Shown one piece after another: positions 48,430 through 57,793 of a DNA stretch of 64,000 bases; position 1 is the first letter of the stretch; every line of letters starts with the position of its first letter. The notes under the pieces were generated by a model, which was not told the DNA's origin, searched no databases, and saw only the letters and a program-made list of their open reading frames with translations. Position numbers and translations under genes: made by a program. Origin of the DNA: Nectonema munidae (Eukaryota; Nematomorpha; Nectonematoida; Nectonematidae); contig JAUIRK010000042.1 in NCBI GenBank assembly GCA_030549495.1, positions 248,001 to 312,000 on the forward strand. Reading direction: 5' to 3'.

Positions 48430-51400
48430 TTCTTCTTTGACTACACCTTGTCCCCAAGTTGGGGGTCGGTGGCTGAGAGAGAGAGAGAGAAAGAACTTTA
48501 TTCAAAATTAATTTAAATGAAAAATATTATATGCAAACATTCCATGGAGGATCAAAAAGCGCGAGCCGATGAATAATCGCTTCCAAGGAAATAATTTTCG
48601 GTGGCTGAGATTCGCTCTCTCCATTTTTTCCTGTCCTGCGCATTCTCTTCGGTCGGTCCAAGCTGCTTCAGTTGCTCCACCAGTCCGTCCTTCCACCTTC
48701 TACGCTGCTTCCCTCTACTCCTTTTTCCACTCACCTAGCTTGGCACACGATATCGTCTTGTTTCCACATGTCCACACCGCAGCTTACACTGCTCTGCTAC
48801 GCTATCACGCTCTGTCTTCTACATGAATACCAATGCTCTTGCTACATGCCATGAGATCATTCATTTTCATCCCAAATTATTCCTAACTCTCTTGCCATTT
48901 TATTATTCTCTTCTCGAGCTCTACTTCGTTATCCGCCAGTATCGCTAGATCATCAGCAAACAAAAGTTCCCAGAGATCTTCCTTTCTTAGATGATTTGAT
49001 AGCTCATCAACAACTAAAGAAACCAATAATGGACTCAGTGCTGAACCTTGATGTAAACCAATTTTAACCTCAAATTATCTAGAGATTCTTTCAGGAGTTC
49101 TAATAGCGGTTCTTGAACATTTGTACATTTCCTGCACCAATCTCACATGTTTTTCGGGAATTCGCTTTTTACGCATGTACCAGTACACCACTTCTCTCGG
49201 AAGTATCATAGGCTTTCTCTAGATCAACAAAACCACAAAAAAACAGCTGAATTTCCTTCAATTTTCTTCTCTATAAGTTGTTTTATGATAAAAATGGCAT
49301 CTATTGAACTCTTTCCAGGCATAAATCCAAACTGTTTTGGGTCTATCTTTATCATTGAACGAATTCACATGTCTAAAATCCTTTCCATTATTTTCAGTCC
49401 ATGTTCCAGCAATTTTATTCTACGGTTTACCACATTCTAAAACATCTCCTTTCTTCTTTCAGATTGGTACAAGTACGGTTTTCCTCCAGTCTTCTCGTAT
49501 TTTTTCTTCAGTCCAAATTCTTTTTAATAGGTCTACCATCCACCCTACTGTTTTATTTCCTCCTGCTTTAATCATATCTTTTGCTAATTTCACTAAGACC
49601 AACTGCTTTATAATTCTTCATTTTGCTGATTTGCAGCATAACTTCATCTTGAACTATTATCTTATCTGGTCCTTCAACTTTCAAAGCTTCTACAAACTCC
49701 TCCTTTTCATTTCCCATATTCAAATGTTGTTCAAAGTATTTCGCCCACCTATTCTTAATTGTCTCTGCATCAAAGATCATATTACCTTTTTTTTATCCTT
49801 GACAATATTCAAATTGCCCATCTCTTCTCTTTTTTTCTGTTTTGCTTTGGCAATTCTGTATATTTGGTTCTCCTCTTCTTTTGTCTTTAAATCATCATAA
49901 AGTTTTTGAGTCCCTTGATTCCTAGCAATAGCGATACATCTTTTAGCTTCCTTCTTCTTCGTTTCGTACAATTCCTTGTCTACCTTTAATTTAGTTTTTT
50001 GCCCTTCTTAAAAGCTATTTTTTCTCTTTTAACATGCTTTTCACACTGTCGTTCCACCACCATGTTTCTTTCTGCCTCATTCCTCCAAACTTGTTGTGTC
50101 CTAAAACTCTTTCACTTATCGATATCAAGTTCCTCTTTATCTTTCGCCACATTTCCTCTACATCATCACTCTTTTCCCATTGTAGATTAATATTTTTTAT
50201 AGCTTTTTCAAACTCATATCTTGTTCCACTTTTTTTCAATCTCCAATTCTTCAATTTTTCATTCTTTTGAATATTTTGCTTATATCTTTTATTTTTATAC
50301 CAGTCAAGCACAGCCAATTTATGTTGGCTGAATATATCACTTCCAGGTATAGCTTTGCAATCTTTTAAATTTTTGCGTCTTTTTGTCTTATCAAAATAAA
50401 GTCTATTTGACTTGTCTTACCACCACTTTGTAGGTAATCAGGTGTTCCAGCTTTTTTCTATATTTTGTATTACAAATTGTTAATTCATTTTTCTGCCAAT
50501 TGTAAAATTCTTTCACCGTCTTCATTCCTTTTTCCATACCCATGCCCTCCGTGTGTATTATCGAAGCCGCCACAATGCTCTCCCAAGTGTCCATTTAGAT
50601 CACCTCTGGTTTCATTTTCTTTGACTTCTTCATTCATTTCTTCCAACTTAGATATGAACTTTTCTTTTTCTTCTTCTTTGCATCCCTTCTGTGGTGCGTA
50701 CGCGGATATAACGTTTACCAGCTTTTCATCTCCCGCCAGCTTCCATCGAATTAAACGATCCCCGTCTCTTTTCACTTCCATTACCTTATTCTTTAACTCA
50801 GGTAAGATTATAATTCCTACTCCATTCTTTTTCTTTGTATTTCGACTATAGAATATTTTATACCCTTCTACGATATCCTTTGTAGCATTCCCTCCATATC
50901 TTGTTTCCTGCACACACATCACTTCAATACTTCTCTTCTTCATTTCTTGTATCAATTTCAAACTTTTACCCGTCATCGATCCTACATTCCAAGTAGTAAA
51001 ATCTCCAATCTTTTACAAGTTTTTCCAACATTCTTTTTGACTTAGGCAGTTGGACACGCCATCGGAGTACTTTGAGCTGAACCCGCTCTTTGTTTGTGCG
51101 GATCATTACATTTGTTAAATAGAGCAGAGTTTTCTGGCCGGATGCCCTTTCTGACGCCAACTATTTTGTTTTCAGGATTGGAAACCTTTAGCCTTTGCAC
51201 TTAATAGTACTACACCCACAAGGCAGTGGTAATCTGAAATCAGAGTTATTTTCTCCTAGAGCAACTGCTGTCCAAAGCTATCGAGCTTTTTCTACCTGGA
51301 GCTGTAGGTTTAAGCGCCTGTAATTCGCTTTCGCTTCCAGATCATTTAGTTTTAAACAACCCCGCCACGTGAAGGCAGAACAGGCTGTAAGAGACGCATG

Positions 51401-51474
51401 TGCCATATGAGGTATTTTATAGGAGAATGGGAGCTCAACTTCATTTCCCACCTCGGCATAAACAGCATTGGGAT
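48430..51474 (-). mobile_element. Full-length RTE-clade LINE, decayed
   Basis: About 3.05 kb on the minus strand between perfect 16-bp target duplications. In order: a 5' region with a leader (51.47-51.0 kb); APE-type endonuclease (motifs VQETR, SAYAPQ, GDLNGH); a linker (WAKYFEQHLN); reverse transcriptase, with CGFVDLEKAYD near 49.23 kb and FADDLAILAD near 48.95 kb; then the end of ORF2, RRRWKDGLVEQLKQLG. The frame closes ATDPQLGDKV-stop, followed by a short GAAGAA tail. About six or more frameshifts and stops break it, so it cannot move. The near-complete length and exact target duplication show one full insertion event. It sits at the outer edge of receptor arm B and so is younger than that duplication. 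Confidence 0.9.
50485..50976 (-). pseudogene. RTE endonuclease domain (part of the LINE)
   Basis: This 163-residue piece holds most of the APE endonuclease. VQETR (residues 22-26) carries the metal-binding Glu, SAYAPQ is at 91-96 and GDLNGHLG at 125-132. TTWNVGSM-type sequence expected just before it is readable across a frame change near 50.98 kb. The expected second half, with the SDH motif, continues in another frame. It is not a host gene. Confidence 0.8.
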
Positions 51475-51490
51475 CAGATCACGCCATTAC
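51475..51490. repeat. RTE target site duplication, right
   Basis: Exact copy of 48414-48429. Confidence 0.9.
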
Positions 51491-52651
51491 GATACAATCC
51501 AAATGGATTGAATCTTCAGCATTTGGCATGATGTGAAGATGAACAGAGCGGTTGAAAATGCGTTGGTTTGTTTTGCATGATAAAACTCTAGCACACTACT
51601 CTTCATGCATTTATTTTTTTAATTACCTTTTTAACATTACTACTTAGTTGGTTCATTTAATTAATTATATTTAATCAGCTATTTATTTAGTTTATGTAAT
51701 TTATTATTATTTACATAATATTTGATCTATTGATTTTAGATCAATTGTTTCATGTCATAACTGCGAAGCGATAAAAATGCATAAAAGAAAACTTACAATC
51801 GTTTCTTTTTCTTTTCGGACCGCAAGGTAATGTGGGCAGGATTACGTTATTCAAAGTATGAAGTTACAAAAGTGAGATTTTTATAGAAATAGTAGCTAAT
51901 ACGTCATGGCTGTATCAATAAGTCAGAGCCAAAAAATGATTTGTGAAAGGTTCGCAACAATGAATAGTTTATCTTGACTCTTGAGTATTCAGAGTTTATA
52001 TTTGTTTTAAAAACATTATATTTTTATTGAACTTCAAAAACAGAAATAATAAATTATTAAAATAAAAAAAAATCATTTTAATCAACTGCTTCACGACAAA
52101 TCATGTACCCGTATTTCATAAAATACGGTCTACTTTAAGTTATATAAAACAAAATATGAAGATAAGGAGACGATTAGTTTACAAAAACCCGGACTTTAAA
52201 GGCAGAACAAAATGAATAAAGGTCAGTTTTAGCCAGGTTTTTGAAAACTACTTATTAGCTATCTTTTTCAATCAAGTATATTATAACTTAAAGCAAACAT
52301 TTTTATTTTACATCTGAGTTAGGAACACTTCCCATGAAATTATTGAAAAAGGTGAGACGAAGATTAAAAAAAAGAATAATTTATTTTCCTTTGAATAAAC
52401 TTTGATTGTAAAAAGGTGAAGAGAATCAATGTAGGAAATGAATTAGTTAGGCATTACGAATAAGGCATTGTGTCAAAGTGAGAAACTACTGTTCACGAAA
52501 TAATAATAAGATATATATTACACCAACAAAAGAGTAACAAAGAATGAAAAAATGGAATTGGACACACGCATAAATTTATATATGAATCTGAAGAAATAAT
52601 TTATAGAAGTAGGAAACATGTCAGTCAGTAGTAGGAAGATGGCGACAAATA
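51491..52651. other. Spacer; probably 3' UTR and downstream region of IST1
   Basis: No gene is recognisable. The first few hundred bases below 52652 would be IST1 3' UTR on the minus strand. Candidate AATAAA signals exist, but I cannot choose one. Confidence 0.35.
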
Positions 52652-52820
52652 TTAGCGTTTCTTTTTTAATTCTTCGAATCGTTTATTCAACTCATCAAAG
52701 TCAATGCTGTCATTTTGATCTGGTGTCTTAGGAGGATCCTTTTTGAGGTTAGAAGATGGAACTGTTGGCAACTCCGGAATATCGGCAACATCCTTTGAAT
52801 TCGGATTCTTCAGCTGTTCC
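52652..52820 (-). CDS. IST1 last coding exon (C-terminal MIM motif)
   Basis: The acceptor GCTATTCAG|GGAAC supplies the base that completes a split Lys codon. The frame reads EQLKNPNSKDVADIPELP, then TVPSSN, and ends DSIDFDELNKRFEELKKKR-stop. The same ending in human IST1 is LPELPSVP ... DIDFDDLSRRFEELKKKT, so the match is unmistakable. The final helix is the MIT-interacting motif that binds the MIT domains of VPS4 and LIP5. IST1 is an ESCRT-III-like protein that controls VPS4 in endosomal sorting, tubule severing and cytokinetic abscission. All key hydrophobic and basic residues of the motif are present. The exon is intact. Confidence 0.93.
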
Positions 52821-52885
52821 CTGAATAGCATGGATCATAAAAACACCGTGAAAAGTAGGCAAGAAGACACGCAACTTAAATTTAC

Positions 52886-52989
52886 TTGGGTGTCAAATCT
52901 TCGGTTGGGTAAAGGGAATAGCTGGGTGGGTTTGGATTTAAATTAGCGTTGTCAGGAAATGGAGGCGCTGAAGCAAATCTGGTGTAGGC
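52886..52989 (-). CDS. IST1 penultimate exon (Pro-rich linker)
   Basis: 104 bp between acceptor ATTTTTCACAG|GCC and donor CCCAA|GTAAAT. It encodes AYTRFASAPPFPDNANLN and then PNPPSYSLYPTEDLTPK, a proline-rich linker. The PPSY resembles the ATPPSYESVDD segment of vertebrate IST1. The phase (0 in, 2 out) matches both the upstream exon at 59579 and the last exon, joined through a short 65-bp intron. No frame damage is seen. Confidence 0.88.
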
Positions 52990-54145
52990 CTGTGAAAAAT
53001 CTCGTTTTTCGTTCGCCCCATCATTTAACTAAATAAGAGTTCTGAGATAAACGAAAAATAAAATATCGCTTTGATTTTTAAAAATATTCTGAACAAAATA
53101 AAGGAATTTTTACAAGAAGATAGGAAACTTTCGTCAAAAGCAACACAAAGCTGCTTAGCGCCTAAAAATGGATTCTGCAAAATAGTTTTTTATTTGGGTG
53201 GCAAAGGCTTAAAAATAATAATCAGAAGATAATTTAGCACTTGGCATCTCATTAAAGTAAGAGATTATCTGTTAAGATGTAAATCTAAACAAGAAGTGAT
53301 TTAAGACACGCTCTTTAAAATGTAAGAAGACAACTATGCACGCTGTGCCTGGTGAATCAAAGGTATATTTGAACGAAAAAGTAAACAAATGGATAATTCT
53401 ATCTAAACCAAAATTTACTCTAGCTACTGTGGAACCTTAAATGAATGAAGTTTTCGCTTTAATGAAATGCTTAGGCCAAAATGTTGGTCTCGTTTTCTGG
53501 TGGGGCGCCAAAATTATGGTGAAGCAAGGGGAAAAATGGGATCACCATTTGAAGAAACTTTAACTTAAGTCTAAAGAACATTGTTCCTAAAAGTACGTCT
53601 TTTTTTGAAATAATGCCACCTTATTACATATTTTATAAAAATACATTTTTGACTAAATCATCTTTCTACTAGTATAACTTAGTAGACGAATACTCCTTTT
53701 GACAAAAAAACATCTACACGAAAGTAAAAGCTCATGTCCTCATATGGCTATACTGAAATGTATACTGCCATGTGACAAAAATTTAAGGTTGAATTTAGAA
53801 AATTTGTTAAAATATTTTTTCATTAACTTGTATTTTATACTTCTTTTTGACGGTTCTGAAAAAAATTTTAACTCCAAATTTTGATTTTAAAAGAGAGTCA
53901 TCAAAAGTTGTGTGTATAGCCATAATAATAATAATAATGCCAACATTATTTACTTCTTTTAAAAAGAAGCTTTAATTTTTTACCTATCTATAAATCGTTA
54001 ATGAATATGTTGCCATATCTGAATATTCGTGTTAATTGGGGTAAAAACATCTCTAGTCTAACGGAAATACCGCTTGACAAATCTTTTTAGACGCAAGGGT
54101 GGGTCTAAAAGAAACTAAAATCAGTTTTGCTCAAAAATCCTAGAG

Positions 54146-55171
54146 AAGGGCTACTCAACTATTATAAGCAAAGGTCCAGTTAGACAAGTTCCAATGTATG
54201 CGTAGGTCCAAATAAAACAACCATCTCAGAAAAGAATAGTAAAGCATATGATTCTTATTAATTTCATATTCACTGTTCATATTATTTATACTATTTTAGA
54301 AAACGTGGAAATAATAAACATGTTGAATTTTGTAGCTAAAATATAACAAGACTAGGATTTACGATTGAAGACTTTACAAATGAAAAAATGACCACTACAG
54401 AAAGACTATAGTGAGAAAAATGACACTTCTTGTTAGCTCCCTAAATCTAGGTACTAACTTAGTAACAGCGAGTCGAAGACAGTGGTGGAGGTGTTCACTG
54501 GTCATACATGAGCGAAATTTGTTCTTCACAAAGTTCATGGTAGAGAAAGCAGACTCGCAGCAGTAAGTGGAGCCAAACATTGTGAGAATTTGCACTGCTA
54601 GTCTGTGAAGAGTAGGAAAATTAGCAGTGGATCCTTTCTTTGACCAAAATGTTTCTGGTGCACAATCAGCTCTACATTCTCTTGAAAGACAATTAGTTCC
54701 AGTTGGATTTTTGTAGCATCTACGCATTTGCAGGTTAGTTTTGCTTCGACTGAAAATTCTGTGATATCTGTCACCAGAAAAGGGTTTTGAGTGAACAGCA
54801 GCAGCTGTTTTCCAAGAACAAAGTCATCAAAACGTACCTTAAAATTATTGATCAGCTTCTCAATAAATTGGACATGTTTAGTTTCTCCAAAAGTCGGAGA
54901 AAATGAAAAGGTTGGCTCTGAATATCATTCTTGAAAAGCTCCAATTTTTTCTGGAAAGCACGAATTACTTAGATTAAATTGAAGATATAAATTTCCCCTT
55001 TATAATTTATAATTTCATTAACTGATTATAATTTATAATTTCATAAACAAATCAATATTCATTTTAATTATAAATAATGATTGAAATTCTTAATAATAAT
55101 GTTCGCCTAGAGTCCAACTACAACACTCAAAAGGTCCGGATTCGGACCACGGGCCGCAAATTGAGTACCTG
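54146..55171 (-). mobile_element. hAT element, internally deleted, with perfect 8-bp TSD
   Basis: TCCTAGAG at 54138-54145 and again at 55172-55179 is an exact 8-bp target duplication. The ends are AAGGGCTACTCAA at the left and, inverted, CAGGTACTCAATT at the right, a degenerate inverted repeat of the hAT type. The minus strand carries only the C-terminal half of a transposase (EKLINNFKVRFDDF, NPFLVTDITEFSVEAK, then the hATC domain). At 1026 bp it is a deletion derivative of an element two to three times longer. Confidence 0.85.
54395..54727 (-). pseudogene. hAT transposase C-terminal dimerisation domain
   Basis: The frame of about 110 residues includes FPTLHRLAVQILTMFGSTY, CCESAFSTMNFVKNKFRS and MTSEHLHHCLRLAVTKL. 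This is the hATC dimerisation domain, with the conserved CE.AFSTMN..K...RS pattern seen in ZBED- and GTF2IRD2-like hAT proteins. The upstream domain continues in shifted frames up to about 55.0 kb. It is a remnant inside the IST1 intron and not a domesticated gene, since neither start nor catalytic core is present. Confidence 0.8.
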
Positions 55172-56248
55172 TCCTAGAGTATCACTTATTAGACAATATA
55201 TCATCTTACAGATCTGCCTTGATATGCTCAAAATTTGTAGAGGTTGGTAAAAATCTGAAAAGTTTTTTACATTAAGATGATATAAGAAAATTTAATAAAA
55301 AAACGTACGCGCCTTGAATTATTTATTATGAGTCGATCACAGAAGTTGTAAAAACATTTAAAATTAGTTCATTTACAAAATATGTTAATTCAAAATACTT
55401 TTTTATATTTTAGAAGGAAATTTCGGAGTTTTCTATCCTTTTCACGAATTTTGCCTATTCTTTTCAATTTAATTGGCAGTTAAATTTTGATATAATTTTT
55501 TTATTTTAATTAAAATCAAGTAGAAAATTTTTTACAAGATTTGCCTCTCAAAATCATTTACACTTTTTACTTAATTTGAAATCGGCACATATGAAGAAAA
55601 ATAAAGTAAACAAAGTTATAGAAATCAAATAGTAGGCTTGCGGCCTTGTGCAAATACGTACGAGGTCATTCAAAATACACTAAAAATTTGTATTAAATTC
55701 AATTCGAAATATTGATTTTGAGGTTATTTGCAAGAACAACTATGCATCATGTCATACTGAAAAATTGACTTTATCTTGACTTACAGAAACTCGCGTAGCA
55801 GCAGTAAGTGTTTCTGTCAGGTCCATATACACATCACCAAATTGGAATCCAATACTGCGAACAGGGCAAAATGTAATAATTCAAATCAAGAATAGGAAAT
55901 ACCTATACTGCGAACTATCATTAGAGGGAAGAAATAAAACTATCAATACTTGTATTTAAGTATACAAATCAAGATAGCAGCATTTGTTATTAAATGTCTA
56001 TCTATATTCTATGTAAAAGTGTAAGAGTATAGGAGTTGTTGTCTCCGAGATCTTGACAGAACAATGACAACCAAGAAATTTGAAGATTATCTTTGCATTG
56101 TATGATTTTTTGAATGCAAAATTCTCAGATGCAAATTTTGAGGCAGATAGATTTGAAAAGAGGAGGTGGATCGGAATTAAATTTTGACGAATGATCAAAT
56201 GAGTCCCTGGATGTAAAAAGGTTGAGAACCTGAAGGAAATGTTTAGAG

Positions 56249-56563
56249 CGTTGGATCTCAACCTTTTTAAAACGAGGGGCCAAATTAGCAACCAACATAT
56301 TGCATTAAAGGGCCGCACCAAATGCATAAACCTGTTTTTATAAAAAGCGTTTTTAATTAGCTCTGAAATATTATTCCAATTACTTAAACTGAATCCAAAT
56401 TGCTGCGTATACATCTTGAAATGAATAAATCAATAAATTTGGGAAATTTTGACTGTTTTAATATGCTTTTGTTAGCCTGTTTTTCCTACAACTTTGCTAT
56501 GTGGCCGACAAAACAAGTTTGAGGACCGCAGGCTGCCCTCAGGGCTGCGGTTGAGAACAACTG
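56249..56563. mobile_element. hAT MITE
   Basis: Left end CGTTGGATCTCAACCTTTTT and right end inverted CAGTTGTTCTCAACCGCAG, with GGGGCCAAATT and GAGGACCGCAGGCTGCCC just inside. Flanks GTTTAGAG and TTCTAGAG agree at 6 of 8 positions. Its right half is copied in the tandem duplication at 56926. Immediately to the left (about 56216-56232) AAAAAGGTTGAGAACCTG looks like the end of a second hAT element. A 138-residue frame across the region is accidental. Confidence 0.65.
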
Positions 56564-57463
56564 TTCTAGAGGTAACAAAGTCTAGATACTTTAGATATTA
56601 AATTTATGCACATTATACTTGTTGGTTTCATGTCAGTGAAAATTTTTTCTTTATTCAATTTATCCTAACATAAAAATCTATAATATTCATCTTGGCTGAT
56701 TTTTTTTTGAGTAAAAATGATTTTTTACTGATCAAATTTAGACATAAGTCCTGGGATTTTTTTGGAAAACACTGAAGTCTGGATGGGTAGACTTATAGCT
56801 AGAGAGTGCTTTGAACATCCCAAAATTTTGAAATCAAAAATAATTATGATAGAAATCACAAAATATTTACATCAACTTAGAATTATTTCATCAAAATAAG
56901 TAAAGTGCCGAAGGATCATCTGTTTACTGAATCCAAATTGCTGCGTATACATCTTGAAATGAATAAATCAATAAATTTGGGAAATTTTGACTGTTTTAAT
57001 ATGCTTTTGTTAGCCTGTTTTTCCTACAACTTTGCTATGTGGCCGACAAAACAAGTTTGAGGACCGCAGGCTGCCCTCAGGGCTGCGGTTGAGAACAACT
57101 GTTCTAGAGGTAACAAAGTCTAGATACTTTAGATATTAAATTTATGCACATTATACTTGTTGGTTTCATGTCAGTGAAAATTTTTTCTTTATTCAATTTA
57201 TCCTAACATAAAAATCTATAATATTCATCTTGGCTGATTTTTTTTTGAGTAAAAATGATTTTTTACTGATCAAATTTAGACATAAGTCCTGGGATTTTTT
57301 TGGAAAACACTGAAGTCTGGATGGGTAGACTTATAGCTAGAGAGTGCTTTGAACATCCCAAAATTTTGAAATCAAAAATAATTATGATAGAAATCACAAA
57401 ATATTTACATCAACTTAGAATTATTTCATCAAAATAAGTAAAGTGCCGAAGGATCATCTGTTT
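56388..57463 (+). repeat. Exact 538-bp tandem duplication
   Basis: 56388-56925 and 56926-57463 have the same length and read identically as far as I can compare, from ACTGAATCCAAATTGCTGCG to GAAGGATCATCTGTTT. The unit contains the right half of the hAT MITE. It lies in the IST1 intron and is non-coding. Confidence 0.9.
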
Positions 57464-57514
57464 GAAATAAACAGAAATAAACAAAAAAGAACAGTTTCAA
57501 GCAAATTTTTTTTA

Positions 57515-57551
57515 GGTTACACGAAGTTTCGACTCGACGAGTCCTTATCAG
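57515..57551 (-). ncRNA. Hammerhead-ribozyme-like motif, copy 1
   Basis: On the minus strand: CTGATAAG, then a perfect 5-bp stem II (GACTC-GTC-GAGTC), then GAAAC TTCGT GTA. This fits the hammerhead core CUGAUGA / stem II / GAAA and a two-base-pair stem III with a small loop before the UH cleavage position, the minimal type I form known from Penelope-like elements. One core base differs (CTGATAA for CTGATGA) and stem I is not evident, so it is probably inactive. Confidence 0.5.
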
Positions 57552-57554
57552 GCG

Positions 57555-57703
57555 ACGTGAGTAGGGTTGGTTAGATGCTGGATTCGATAACTCAAGATCT
57601 TGGGTTCGATCCTGCATCAAGCCTGTTTCCTTCCTACTTCGATACAAACGGCGCAATTGTGTCATCTCCATGAAAACACTCGACGGTTTCTCTTTACCTT
57701 TAT
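57555..57703 (+). mobile_element. tRNA-derived SINE, copy 3
   Basis: CGTGAGTAGGGTTGG, TTAGATGCTGGATTCGATAA, B box GGGTTCGATCC, GATACAAACGGCGCAATTG, CATGAAAACACTCGACGG and a TTTACCTTTA tail follow copy 2 throughout. It stands between two inverted hammerhead-like motifs. Confidence 0.8.
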
Positions 57704-57757
57704 CAAGTTAAAATACTTAAAAAAAAAACAAAAAAACCGAAGTATTTTAACTTGATA
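57702..57757. repeat. Perfect 19-bp hairpin
   Basis: TTATCAAGTTAAAATACTT and its reverse complement flank an A-rich loop of about 20 nt. The right arm leads straight into the second hammerhead-like motif. Confidence 0.7.
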
Positions 57758-57793
57758 AAGACTCGTGGAGTCGAATATTCGTGTCATTTAAAA
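57741..57793 (+). ncRNA. Hammerhead-ribozyme-like motif, copy 2
   Basis: On the plus strand: TTGATAAA, stem II GACTC-GTG-GAGTC, GAATATTCGTGTC and then ATTTAAAAG. TTTTAA before the core can pair with TTAAAA after GTC as stem I. Core changes (TTGATAA, GAAT) argue for decay. It is inverted relative to copy 1. Confidence 0.45.

Larger units (their letters stand above)
46438..48430 (+). repeat. Inverted duplication, arm B
   Basis: Partner of arm A (35224-37440) in the opposite orientation, with about 9 kb between. It begins at an AT dinucleotide tract and ends within TAAATTCATTCC, where the RTE LINE has inserted. Homology is continuous through promoter-proximal sequence, the gene and about 900 bp downstream. 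Confidence 0.8.

Noticed and set aside
49337-49900. 187-residue plus-strand frame
   Set aside because: It is antisense to the RTE reverse transcriptase region and has no domain; the low-complexity F/L/S-rich translation is typical of antisense reading.
50465-50851. 128-residue plus-strand frame
   Set aside because: Antisense to the RTE endonuclease, which has clear motifs on the minus strand.
53699-53884. 61-residue frame in the IST1 intron
   Set aside because: No domain, no splice context; the IST1 exons on either side join in phase without it.
55998-56414. 138-residue minus-strand frame
   Set aside because: It crosses two hAT MITE ends and the start of the tandem duplication; no domain or splice signals.
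57555-57630. tRNA gene
   Set aside because: The B box is good, but the acceptor and anticodon arms do not fold normally, and three copies share a non-tRNA body and tail, so it is a SINE.
57429-57671. 80-residue minus-strand frame
   Set aside because: Antisense translation of the SINE and hammerhead-like motif.
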